Source: Craterostigma plantagineum (lineage: Eukaryota > Streptophyta > Magnoliopsida > Lamiales > Linderniaceae). From it: a stretch of DNA of 64,000 nucleotides. Under the pieces are notes generated by a model. The model was not told the DNA's origin, ran no database searches, and was given only the letters and a program-made list of their open reading frames with translations. Positions 34,711 to 44,600 of this stretch are shown here, in pieces (position 1 is the stretch's first letter; every line of letters begins with the position of its first letter). The stretch is from NCBI GenBank assembly GCA_027422505.1, contig JAPQWV010000050.1, positions 620,001 through 684,000 of the forward strand, read 5' to 3'. A program made the position numbers and the translations under genes.

Positions 34711-35270
34711 TGTTAGGTGAGCATGATTCACCGTCCATGTTGAATATTCAAAGAAGGCAACTCTTAGAAGAAATCGGCTGGCTCATTATTCACGTGGATA
34801 AAGGAAAAGCAAATGAACAACATCATTTGTCAGGCGCCTAACTCATTGGTCAAAAGACATAGCTTTATGTCTTTTATGTCTCATAGTTCACATGCATATG
34901 TTCAGACGGCAGATCAAGGTACAATGCTCTCCTATAATAGATGTCATTCGACGAGGAGAAGATTTGCCTCAGAGCCACATACACCACCAGAATATCTTCA
35001 GCGAGGGTTTATTCCTCGGTCACACTTCTCCGATATTTCTTTTATAGCCTACTCCTAATATTGTTGTAGTGCTTTTGTATCACGTCAGTGTACGTGTTTG
35101 TAATCTCTCCACATAATAAAGAAGTTCTACCCTCCGGCCCGTGGACGTAGGTCATTCTGACCGAACCACGTAAATCTCGTGTCACTGTCCAAATTTATTT
35201 TTCGTCTCGTTATTTATTATCGTCATTTTCGGGCAAAATAATTATCGGGGAATTTCCGCATATCCTAACA
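34711..35270 (+). repeat. 5' LTR of the young copia element
   Basis: 560 bp. The only difference I can find from the 3' LTR is one missing A in the TATA-box region: CCTATAATAG at 34931-34940 against CTATAAATAG in the 3' copy. The promoter driving this copy may therefore be weakened. Confidence 0.95.
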
Positions 35271-35273
35271 AAT

Positions 35274-35285
35274 TGGTATCAGAGC
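35274..35285 (+). promoter_or_regulatory. Primer-binding site (initiator tRNA-Met type)
   Basis: TGGTATCAGAGC follows the left LTR by three bases, the standard plant copia priming site. Confidence 0.93.
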
Positions 35286-35313
35286 CAACCCCGATTTATT
35301 TTTTTTAGCCGCC

Positions 35314-36237
35314 ATGACGATAACAAAGATGTCAATTGAAAAGTTCGACAGAAATGTCAACTTTGCAATGTGGAGTCTCAAGATGGAGGCCATACTCATT
35401 CAAGACGGTTGCGAGGTGGCGCTTGAAGGCGCAAAGAAGAAACCGACCGAAATGAAGGACGATCAATTTAATGAATTGGATAAGAAAGCCAGATCGGCTA
35501 TTATATTAAATCTCTCTTACGAGGTTTTACAAGAAGTCGCCACGGAGACGACGGCCATGGGTATGTGGGATGCGTTAAAAGCTATCTACATGAAGAAGAC
35601 TAAGGAGAATCGGCTTTATTTAAAGCAGAAGCTATACAGTATGAAAATGACGGAAGGTACTTCTATTCTCTCGCATCTCGATAAATTCGATTCTATAATT
35701 ATTGATTTGGCAAACGTAGAAGTCAAAGTGACGGACGAAGATCAGGCCATAATATTGTTGTGTTCCCTTCCCTCGTCTTTAAAGCATTTTCGTGATACGA
35801 TTATATACGGAAAAGACACAATATCGTATTCTAGTGTCAAATCCGCTTTACAATCGAAAGAACAGATAGACAGGGATATTACGGGAGAAACAAGTGGTAG
35901 CCAGGCAGAAGGCCTGTTTGCACGGGGAAGACCAGAACGTAGAGATGCTGAAAGTAGCAGATCTAAAGAAAGGTCGAAATCCAGGTACAGAAATAAAGTC
36001 TGTAATTTTTGCAAGAAAAAGGGACACATTAAAGCTGATTGTTTTAAATTAAAAAATAAGGAGAAAAATAATCAGCAATTTAATAAACCCGCCGAAGCTA
36101 GTTTAGCAGCTGAAGAGAGCGATGGAACTATTTTTGTAGCAACTGCAAATATTGTTAGGTCTGATAATGAGTGGATCTTAGATTCGGGTTGTTCTTACCA
36201 CATAAGTCGGAGTCGGGATTGTTTTTTCCACATATGA
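35314..36237 (+). CDS. Copia gag and start of protease
   Basis: 307-codon frame beginning [17 protein letters not shown]. It has the copia gag (UBN2-type) region with [16 protein letters not shown] and [12 protein letters not shown], a zinc knuckle [14 protein letters not shown] (CX2CX4HX4C), and the first part of the aspartic protease with the LDSGCSYH active site. The frame ends early at 36237 because a T-run at 36222-36227 is one base longer than the reading frame allows; protease similarity carries on in the next frame. Gag coats the particle RNA and protease matures the polyprotein. Confidence 0.88.
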   Translation: MTITKMSIEKFDRNVNFAMWSLKMEAILIQDGCEVALEGAKKKPTEMKDDQFNELDKKARSAIILNLSYEVLQEVATETTAMGMWDALKAIYMKKTKENRLYLKQKLYSMKMTEGTSILSHLDKFDSIIIDLANVEVKVTDEDQAIILLCSLPSSLKHFRDTIIYGKDTISYSSVKSALQSKEQIDRDITGETSGSQAEGLFARGRPERRDAESSRSKERSKSRYRNKVCNFCKKKGHIKADCFKLKNKEKNNQQFNKPAEASLAAEESDGTIFVATANIVRSDNEWILDSGCSYHISRSRDCFFHI

Positions 36238-36262
36238 AAATTTTGATGGTGGATATGTCTTA

Positions 36263-37615
36263 ATGGGAAATGATGCTCCGTGTAAAGTTGTTGGTAAAGG
36301 CACAGTTAGGATCAAGATGTTCGACGGTATCATCCGAACGCTCACAGCAGTCAGACATGTTCCAGATATGAAGAGAAATCTTGTCTCTTTAGGCACACTT
36401 GAATCTCAAGGGTGCAGGTTCTCAGGTGAAGGTGGAGTTTTAAAGATTGCCAGAGGTGCCCTTGTCGTGATGAAAGCTTGCAGGTCTGGAAATTTATATA
36501 TTTTGCAGGGAACTACTGTTACAGGTTCCGCTGCAGTTTCGACATCCCCGGAGGTTGATACCACGAGATTATGGCATATGCGTCTTGGACACATGGGAGA
36601 AAAAGGCTTGACGATTTTAAGCAAGCGGGGCCTACTTTGCGGTCAAAGTACTGGTAAGATGGACTTTTGCGAACACTGTATTTTTGGGAAGCAGAAACGA
36701 GTCAGCTTCAATTCGCCAGCAGTCCACAGGACAAAATGTACTTTGGACTATATTCATTCTGATGTATGGGGTCCTTCTCGTGTTCCGTCCAAAGGTGGTG
36801 CAAGATACATGTTGACTTTCATTGATGATTTTTCAAGGAAAGTCTGGGTCTATTTTCTTAAGCAGAAAAGTGATGTTTTCCTAACGTTTAAACAATGGAA
36901 GGCTTTGATTGAAAAGCAGACAGGAAAACAGATCAAGCGATTGCGGACAGATAATGGCTTAGAATTTTGCGGAAGCGAGTTCAACGAATTCTGCAAGAAT
37001 GAAGGTATTGCTCGACATCACACTGTTCGAATGACGCCTCAACAAAATGGTGTTGCCGAACGCATGAACCGGACGCTTTTAGAGAGAGCTCGATGCATGA
37101 TCTCCAGCGCTGGGTTGACAAATGATTTTTGGGCTGAAGCTATCGCCGCAGCATGTTATATTGTCAACCGCTCACCGTGTTCACCGATCAATTTCAAGAC
37201 TCCTGAGGAAGTATGGTCAGGTACTCCTGCTGATTACTCAAACTTAAGAATATTTGGGTGCCCAGCTTATATGCACGTAAACGAGGGAAAGTTAGAGCCT
37301 AGAGCTAAGAAATGTATTTTCCTCGGTTACGCTTCAGGGGTGAAAGGATATAGACTATATAATCCTGATCCCAAGTCACCCAAATTTATAATTAGCAGAG
37401 ATGTTACTTTTGACGAGTCTTCTATGTTACATCCTTCGAAAGAGTCTACTAACTCTTCTAATCAAGAAAAGAAGGATAGTGTACACAGCCAGGTGGAGCT
37501 CGAGATCAACAAAGATCCTTCAGATGATCCTGCTACGAGTTCAACATATCAGAATGAACCAGATGCTGATTCAGATCCTGTTGAAGATGAAAGCACGAGC
37601 AGGAATATTCTATAG
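36263..37615 (+). CDS. Copia protease remainder and integrase
   Basis: 450-codon frame that continues protease sequence ([12 protein letters not shown]) and then shows GAG_pre-integrase and integrase. The zinc-binding part is HMRLGH...CEHCIFGKQ, and the DDE core is [29 protein letters not shown] and [13 protein letters not shown]. The tail is acidic with many Ser and Asp. It ends at a TAG at 37613-37615, after a frame break of one base near 37605. Similarity continues directly into the reverse-transcriptase frame, so the original polyprotein is split here. Integrase inserts the cDNA into the host genome. Confidence 0.9.
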   Translation: MGNDAPCKVVGKGTVRIKMFDGIIRTLTAVRHVPDMKRNLVSLGTLESQGCRFSGEGGVLKIARGALVVMKACRSGNLYILQGTTVTGSAAVSTSPEVDTTRLWHMRLGHMGEKGLTILSKRGLLCGQSTGKMDFCEHCIFGKQKRVSFNSPAVHRTKCTLDYIHSDVWGPSRVPSKGGARYMLTFIDDFSRKVWVYFLKQKSDVFLTFKQWKALIEKQTGKQIKRLRTDNGLEFCGSEFNEFCKNEGIARHHTVRMTPQQNGVAERMNRTLLERARCMISSAGLTNDFWAEAIAAACYIVNRSPCSPINFKTPEEVWSGTPADYSNLRIFGCPAYMHVNEGKLEPRAKKCIFLGYASGVKGYRLYNPDPKSPKFIISRDVTFDESSMLHPSKESTNSSNQEKKDSVHSQVELEINKDPSDDPATSSTYQNEPDADSDPVEDESTSRNIL

Positions 37616-37659
37616 CCAGAGATAGGGAGAGACGGGAGATTCGACTACCACAGCGGTAT

Positions 37660-38715
37660 GTGAATTTAGTTTCGTACGCTTTATCAGTGGCGCAAGAAAC
37701 AGGTGGAGGCGGCGAACCTTCTACCTATTCGGAGGCAATAAGTGATGATAATTCTGATAAGTGGTTGGTAGCGATGAATGAAGAAATGGAGTCTCTGCAC
37801 AAGAATGGTACTTGGATTCTTGTGCCGCCGCCGAAGAAAAAGAAAATAATCGGATGTAAGTGGGTCTTCAAGAAAAAAGAAGGTTTATCTGGTTCTAACG
37901 ATGCAAGGTATAAGGCACGACTAGTCGCGAAAGGCTATAGTCAGGTACAAGGTGTTGATTTTAATGACGTATTCTCACCTGTCGTTAGACATAGCTCTAT
38001 TCGTGTATTACTTGCATTCGTTGCCATGTGTAATTTGGAGTTAGAACAGCTCGACGTCAAGATGGCGTTCTTACATGGCGATTTAGATGAACAGATTTAT
38101 ATGAAGCAACCTGAAGGCTTCATAGTTGAAGGAAAGGAAGACCAAGTTTGTCTACTGAAGAAATCCTTATACGGATTAAAGCAGTCTCCGAGACAGTGGT
38201 ATAAACGGTTTGATTCTTTCATGTTGGGTCATGGTTTCTCCAGGAGCAAGTATGATAGTTGTGTTTACTTCCGGAAGTTAAATGACAGTTCGTTCATTTA
38301 TCTATTATTATATGTTGATGACATGCTCATTGCGGCTAAGAATCTTACAGAAATTCACCAGTTGAAGGCCTTATTGAATGGTGAATTTGAAATGAAGGAT
38401 TTAGGAGCAGCTAAGAAGATTCTTGGTATGGAGATTAGACGTGATAGAGGAGTTGGTAAGTTATACCTGACCCAGGAAAGTTACCTCAAGAAGGTTTTGG
38501 AGAGATTTGGCATGAGCGATGCCAAACCAGTCACTACTCCTCTTGCTAGCCATTTTAGGCTAAGCGCTGCTCAGTCACCATCATCAGATGAGGAAGAAGC
38601 GTACATGGCACGAGTTCCTTACTCTAGTGCAGTCGGCATTATTGTTTATGCAATGGCTCTTCCAGTTTCAAAGTTCAAACAGTGTTTGGACTTGATTGGT
38701 GTTTTAAAATGGTGA
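37660..38715 (+). CDS. Copia reverse transcriptase, RNase H deleted
   Basis: Reverse-transcriptase frame; similarity begins about 45 nt upstream of the Met. Features are CKWVFKKKEG, YKARLVAKGYSQ, DVFSPVVRHSSIR, LDVKMAFLHGDL, YGLKQSPRQWYKRFD, the catalytic YVDDMLIA and MKDLGAAKKILGMEI. After VPYSSAVGIIVYAM the frame goes straight to the extreme C-terminal pol peptide ALPVSKFKQCLDLIG and stops at 38713-38715. The RNase H domain that normally lies between these points, about 400-450 nt in relatives, is missing without breaking the frame. Without RNase H the element should not complete reverse transcription by itself. Confidence 0.9.
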   Translation: MNLVSYALSVAQETGGGGEPSTYSEAISDDNSDKWLVAMNEEMESLHKNGTWILVPPPKKKKIIGCKWVFKKKEGLSGSNDARYKARLVAKGYSQVQGVDFNDVFSPVVRHSSIRVLLAFVAMCNLELEQLDVKMAFLHGDLDEQIYMKQPEGFIVEGKEDQVCLLKKSLYGLKQSPRQWYKRFDSFMLGHGFSRSKYDSCVYFRKLNDSSFIYLLLYVDDMLIAAKNLTEIHQLKALLNGEFEMKDLGAAKKILGMEIRRDRGVGKLYLTQESYLKKVLERFGMSDAKPVTTPLASHFRLSAAQSPSSDEEEAYMARVPYSSAVGIIVYAMALPVSKFKQCLDLIGVLKW

Positions 38716-38805
38716 ACTAGCCCATCGGGGCTATGGACGGAGGGAGACAGAGATAGTGACTAAAGTGTTACTAATTAAGGTGGAGTAATTTTCGGAATCA
38801 AACTC

Positions 38806-38817
38806 AAGGTGGAGATT
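38806..38817 (+). promoter_or_regulatory. Polypurine tract
   Basis: AAGGTGGAGATT directly before the 3' LTR; it primes plus-strand DNA synthesis in copia elements. Confidence 0.75.
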
Positions 38818-39378
38818 TGTTAGGTGAGCATGATTCACCGTCCATGTTGAATATTCAAAGAAGGCAACTCTTAGAAGAAATCGGCTGGCTCATTATTCAC
38901 GTGGATAAAGGAAAAGCAAATGAACAACATCATTTGTCAGGCGCCTAACTCATTGGTCAAAAGACATAGCTTTATGTCTTTTATGTCTCATAGTTCACAT
39001 GCATATGTTCAGACGGCAGATCAAGGTACAATGCTCTCCTATAAATAGATGTCATTCGACGAGGAGAAGATTTGCCTCAGAGCCACATACACCACCAGAA
39101 TATCTTCAGCGAGGGTTTATTCCTCGGTCACACTTCTCCGATATTTCTTTTATAGCCTACTCCTAATATTGTTGTAGTGCTTTTGTATCACGTCAGTGTA
39201 CGTGTTTGTAATCTCTCCACATAATAAAGAAGTTCTACCCTCCGGCCCGTGGACGTAGGTCATTCTGACCGAACCACGTAAATCTCGTGTCACTGTCCAA
39301 ATTTATTTTTCGTCTCGTTATTTATTATCGTCATTTTCGGGCAAAATAATTATCGGGGAATTTCCGCATATCCTAACA
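38818..39378 (+). repeat. 3' LTR of the young copia element
   Basis: 561 bp, apparently identical to the 5' LTR except for one extra A in CTATAAATAG (about 39039-39047), which restores a consensus TATA box. Confidence 0.95.
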
Positions 39379-39711
39379 AATATATATGATATTGTAAACT
39401 TACATGAATATTTTCAAGATTTTTAAACAAGACCCAAGGTTTAATTTTTTTTATTCATGATGACAACCTTTTGAGATTGGAATTCATCTACAACAATTGG
39501 TCCCGAGAAGTCAAAAAAGCACTTTAGACTTGGAGTTTAGAACATCTCCAATCAAGACACAAAATACAAAAGATAGACTAAAAGTTTTTTGACTGTCTCC
39601 CAAACAGAAACTCAAAATGCGGTTTTCATATTCTCTATGTATAGAAAACCTAAGTATTTTTTTTGTAATACATAAGTGGATGAGTGAATGAGTGAACGAG
39701 ATAATATAAAT

Positions 39712-40030
39712 ATATATATATATATCAAACTTCTTTCAATTCTTTAAAAACTATAAACCAATGCACATAATAATATGAATGTACACCAGCACAATGTCAA
39801 CTAACATCGCACAGTAAAAGGGACCAATGCAAATAGTATTTCCAGCATATTATATTGCCCCTTAATATAAAATTGTAAATTTGTAGGAACTATTACTATA
39901 TATCAATTGCTATCAATATATAATATTGTAAACTTGCACGAATGTTTTAAGGATCTTTGAAACAAAAGCCATGCTTAACTTTCGCCTAAGACTTCCATGA
40001 TGACAACTTTTTTGGGATTGGAATTGTAGC
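39712..40030. repeat. Duplicated flank, unit 2
   Basis: Diverged second copy of the block formed by 34490-34710 plus 39379-39510, running into KORRIGAN-like copy B. A third partial copy of its start (ATATCAAATTTCCTTCAATTC) is at 41412-41440. This supports local tandem duplication of the GH9-like unit with its flank. Confidence 0.7.
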
Positions 40031-40440
40031 TTTGCGCTATCTGGTCCGTTGTATTACCCTCCAACCAACTCGTCTTTCAACACGAGTCTCCCCTCCACGG
40101 GACTGTGATGTTATCCGGAAGCTTTCCTGCTGCGAATTAAACGAAACACAAAAATAAAAATTGTCACCTTCTTTGCACTGCAAATATATATATATATAAA
40201 CTGAATCTTACGTTTCTGCGCCGCCAAGAACCCGAGGCTGAGATGGGCGGACCTTGCGTATTTCGAAGGCCGAGGAGTGTGACAGCGACGAGGCGACATG
40301 GATCGATCATGATAGTCGGCAAAACCACGCCGACTATCCTGGCCGCCGTCCACCAAATTATTTCTTCCCGTTCCCTGCAGTGGCAAGAGGAGGAGGCCTC
40401 CTTAGCCTCCAACTCTCTCTTATCGCTTGGTTACGAGGTG
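40020..40440 (-). pseudogene. KORRIGAN-like GH9A fragment, copy B
   Basis: Two minus-strand blocks. The one at 40440-40205 has VVLPTIMID and, in another frame, SPRRCHTPRPSKYARSAHLS and LGFLAAQKRK. The one at about 40135-40025 begins KLPDNITVPWRGDS and is frameshifted into the GGY-D-D region. Frame breaks and the absence of all later exons mark it as a remnant. It is the closest local relative of copies A and C. Confidence 0.65.
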
Positions 40441-40864
40441 CAGGATCGAAGCCTGCTCCTCCCAAGTCTGATGATCTACGTCCATCGAATTCATTTTTCG
40501 TTTTTCTTCTTTTGTCTTTTGTGTTCTCGTTTTTGCTCTTAAACTTGATGAGATATAGATATATTGTTATGAAATGAAGCATGTTCATGACATATATATA
40601 TATATATATATATAATTTATATATAGACAGCAAAAATGATATTTGTTTTTTGGTATTTATACTTTTGTTTCTTTTTTTAAGCGGGAATGATTTCTTTAAT
40701 TGTAGACGTTCGCAGCTCCAGTTTCTTAAATATACAAGGACCACAAATCTGCTCACGGTTCATAAGACAAGCGCCCAAAATTCAACTTTTTTTTGTTCTA
40801 ACGTGTTCATTTTCATTGTGTCGACTTACAAAAAAACATAAAATAAAATAAAAACTTCTTACTG

Positions 40865-41187
40865 TAAGTATGTACCTGACTGAATATTGTGTCTGACTGT
40901 TGCAGCTTGCTGTCAAAGGTAAGTAGCAAATAGTTCGTACCCCATCTGCTGAGGTCATGGACGTGATCGTACTCCTTGACTTGTCGGTACTTTGCCGAGT
41001 ACTCTATCGTACTCCAGCAAAGCATCGAAACAGCGTACGCCAACAGGAAATATAGCTTTGCGCTATCTACCCTGTCGTGGTACCCTCCGACCAACTCGTT
41101 TTTCAGTCTCGAGTCTCCCTCCACGGGACTGAAGTTATTTCGAACAAATAAAAATTATTATCGTCTTTGCAGCGCCATATATATATT

Positions 41188-41226
<39 letters not shown>

Positions 41227-41380
41227 TCCCGAAACAAATTGACATTTATGCGCCTCGAAGAATCCGAGGCTGAGATCGGCGGCCCTCGTGTATTCCAAAG
41301 GCCGAGGAGTATGATGGCGACGAGGCGCCAGGGACTCGAAGATAATAGTTGGCATAACCACGCTGACTATCATGGTTATC
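40865..41380 (-). pseudogene. KORRIGAN-like GH9A fragment, copy C
   Basis: Blocks at 41373-41240 (VMPTIIFESLAPRRHHTP, LSLGFFEAHK) and about 41125-40865 (RLKNELVGGYHDRVDSAKL, LCWSTIEYSAKY, LSRWGTNYLLLTFDS). The GH9 DAGD motif has become DRVD, so one Asp remains in register and the Gly-Asp context is lost. The intron carries a (TA)n tract at 41187-41223. No downstream exons exist; the LACS gene starts 300 bp away on the other strand. Confidence 0.68.
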
Positions 41381-41613
41381 TATACACAACATATAACTAA
41401 CATATATATATATATATATCAAATTTCCTTCAATTCTTTCATATAGTTAGCAGAACCACGCTGACTATTATGCAAATGAAGTTTTTATGAAAAATGATTA
41501 TTATCTTTCCAATAAATGTTGTCGTCAAGAAGAAAATGTCAAGATTATGACTTTGTAATAATTAAAAAAGAAATAACAAACAACCCAACTGAAAGATAAA
41601 AATAGAAATGCTC

Positions 41614-41621
41614 CTATATAA
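41614..41621 (+). promoter_or_regulatory. Candidate TATA box of the LACS gene
   Basis: CTATATAAG about 75-80 nt upstream of the ATG at 41695, a good match in sequence and position. Confidence 0.6.
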
Positions 41622-41694
41622 GCGCTAATAATAATTTGGAGTTGTACACAATCGACGCTTGCATTACTCGCCAGAGTTGAGAAAATAGATTCTG

Positions 41695-44600
41695 ATGACG
41701 GGAAAGACGTTCATTGTCGAGGTTGAGCCTTCGAAGCCTGCGAGCGATGGAAAGCCCTCGATCGGGCCTGTATATAGGAGCATCTTCGCTAAGGATGGTT
41801 TCCCGCCTCCGATTCCCGGGCTCGAGAGCTGCTGGGATATTTTTCGGTATGATTCCTTCTATTTTGTAGCGGCATTGCCGTTCGCTGGAGGTGAAATTTG
41901 GCGTGTTTGCGTTTTGATCTTTTGATTTGATTTTTTCTATCGATTGAATCTGAGATTTTAATGGAGCTTATGCGCATGTATGTGTGTCGTTGTTTTGTTT
42001 ATAAATTAGCTATACAAACTCTTGTGATCTTGCGTGGGATTTGTAGTTTTCCGAGCCATATGATGTTGTTGTTAGAAATTTTTACAAAATGCAGAAATGT
42101 CAGAAACTGTGCGTTAATTTGAATGTGAGCTCTTTCCGTCAATTCTGAGAGACGTTAATCGTTTCATTTGTTTTTTGATACAGTTTGTCTGTTGAAAAAT
42201 ACCCCAATAACAAGATGCTCGGTCGTCGTGAAATCGCCGATGGGAAGGTATACCTTTTTTCCTAATTTGCAGATCATATATTCTTGTTTAGAACCATAAT
42301 TTATTCCTTTTAGGATGTCAATGTCCTTTTCCTTTGTATCCTATTGGCTCATCTTCATTGTTCATCTGTCTCACTAGGCTGGTCAATACAAATGGCTGAC
42401 TTACAAAGAAGTATATGACATAGTGCTCAAAGTTGGCAATTCCATCCGCAGTTGTGGCATTGAGCAAGTAAGAATCCTAAGAAATGTGTTATATCTCCTC
42501 TTTGCTCCTATGAAACAGTTGCATGTTTTACTTTTCTATGCTCGTGATCACTCGGACATGTGTGCCTTCAAGTAGTTCTGTCAGATAATCTTTACGGTTG
42601 TTGGATTTACTAAGAAACACTATCACTTATATGTTTCATTATATCCTCGCTACAACCATGCTACATGTTATGACATTCTTTACCTCTATCTCATAGCGAT
42701 CTCATTGGTTTTGCAAATATAATTATGTAAGATGCGACTGTTCTATTTTTATCTTCTTTTATTTATTATTGTTATTATAAATTCTGTGTTGATCTTGTTT
42801 TCACTGACATGCCAGGGAGGCCGCTGTGGAATTTATGGTGCTAATTGCCCAGAGTGGATTATCAGCATGGAGGTTTGTATGCTTGCCTATTTGTAGGCTT
42901 TCTCATCATAAACGTTAACCAGCAGTTCCTTGAAATTTCAAGCTTTTGATAACAGTTGCTCCTTCGCTGAATGAATACTAAATGCCATAAAATTTGGTCG
43001 CCATGGTTGACTAGTGCATTGCATTTGTATTGTATTTCCTGAATAAATTTGATTTATTGATTGTGTTTGCTAGCATTTTGGTGATTCTGATGCAAAATTT
43101 TTTTACATAATTGTCCTTGCGGTCCGTAACAAATTGATGCAGGCATGTAATGCCCACGGACTCTATTGTGTCCCCCTCTATGACACCTTAGGTACACATA
43201 CTTTATATATATCTCCTTTTTGTATTTGTTCTTGGTCCATTCGTTTTTCCCGGTGATGTCCACCATATTCTTTAACAATTTGCTAAGCAGCAGAGGTTTT
43301 AGTAAACCTTAATATTACCTGAGTGCTGTAGGTGCTGGCGCTGTTGAATTCATCATCTCTCATGCTGAAGTTGCACTTGCTTTTGTAGAAGAGAGTAAAA
43401 CACCCGAGGTACATCCACAGGAGATGTATTTATTTGAGTTTCTTATATATTATGGTTGATGTTTTGACTATGTTATTTCTTTGATTCTACTTGTTTTGAA
43501 TAGAATTTGATATATTATAGTAGTATTTCAAACTGCAAAGTTTGATAACACGTATGTTTGTATTTTCAGTTATTGAAAACGTTGCCTGGTTCAGCAAAGT
43601 ACCTGCGAAGTAAGTGTCTTTGTAGCGTGGTTTCCATTAATTTCTGTATTTGGTGTTTTACTTGTGTTACCATGTTTCTCTAAGCAGCTATTGTAAGCTT
43701 TGGGAAAGTTGCTCCTCAACAGAAGGAAGAAGTTGAAAAACATGGCGTGACTATTTATTCATGGGATGATTTTTTGTCGGTGGTGAGTATACCGATACTC
43801 ACATGTTAGTTCTAGGATAGAAGTTTGGTTACCTATTATCATGAAGCAGACATGATTTACTATTCCTTTCTTATTCTTTCTGTGTTGGATTTCAATTGGT
43901 GGGTGCTTGACTGCTTTGATTGTGATGAGATTTAGTTAGAATTAGATTGTTGAAAAGTTGGTGATTTCAATCTATTAGCCAATGCTATTCATCTTACCTG
44001 CTCTTTGCTTTGCTGTAGAAACTTTACTTGTGTTTGTACTTTGTTGCAATCTGATGTTTTGCAGGGAGGAAATCGTGATTTTGATTTTCCAGTGAAAACG
44101 AAAACCGACATTTGTACAATAATGTATACCAGCGGAACTACTGGAGATCCCAAGGGTGTTATGATTTCCAACAACAGCATTGTTACTTTGATAGCTGGAG
44201 TAAAGCGTCTTCTGGAGAGTGTGAATGAATCGGTGATTACAAATCTTTATGTAGTTTGCATCAATTAAACGAGTCCTTCCTGGAAATGCTCCCTAATTTC
44301 TCTTAGCATAATTTGGCAAGCATGAAATAACGAACTTTTTGACCTTATAGCTCGAGTTGCTATCATTCTCTACCACTCTACCATTTATTTACAGTTGACG
44401 GTCAATGATGTGTTTTTGTCATATCTTCCTTTGGCACACATCTTTGACCGTGTCATTGAAGAGTGCTTCATCAGTCATGGAGCGTCAATTGGATTTTGGC
44501 GGGGGGTAAGATTAAGAAGCTTCTGAGTATGCTTCGATGTCACTTTTGTGGACATGATTGACAATATTGCAATCTTCAAATATCAACAGGATGTGAAGTT

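Larger units (their letters stand above)
34711..39378 (+). mobile_element. Young Ty1/copia retrotransposon, nearly complete
   Basis: 4,668 bp bounded by near-identical LTRs that begin TGTTAGGTGAGC and end TATCCTAACA, with the 5-bp target duplication AATAT (34706-34710 and 39379-39383). The primer-binding site TGGTATCAGAGC lies three bases inside the left LTR, complementary to initiator tRNA-Met. A purine-rich tract AAGGTGGAGATT abuts the right LTR. Gene order is gag, protease, integrase, reverse transcriptase, as in copia. Domains are intact except for two 1-nt frame breaks and a missing RNase H. Confidence 0.97.
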
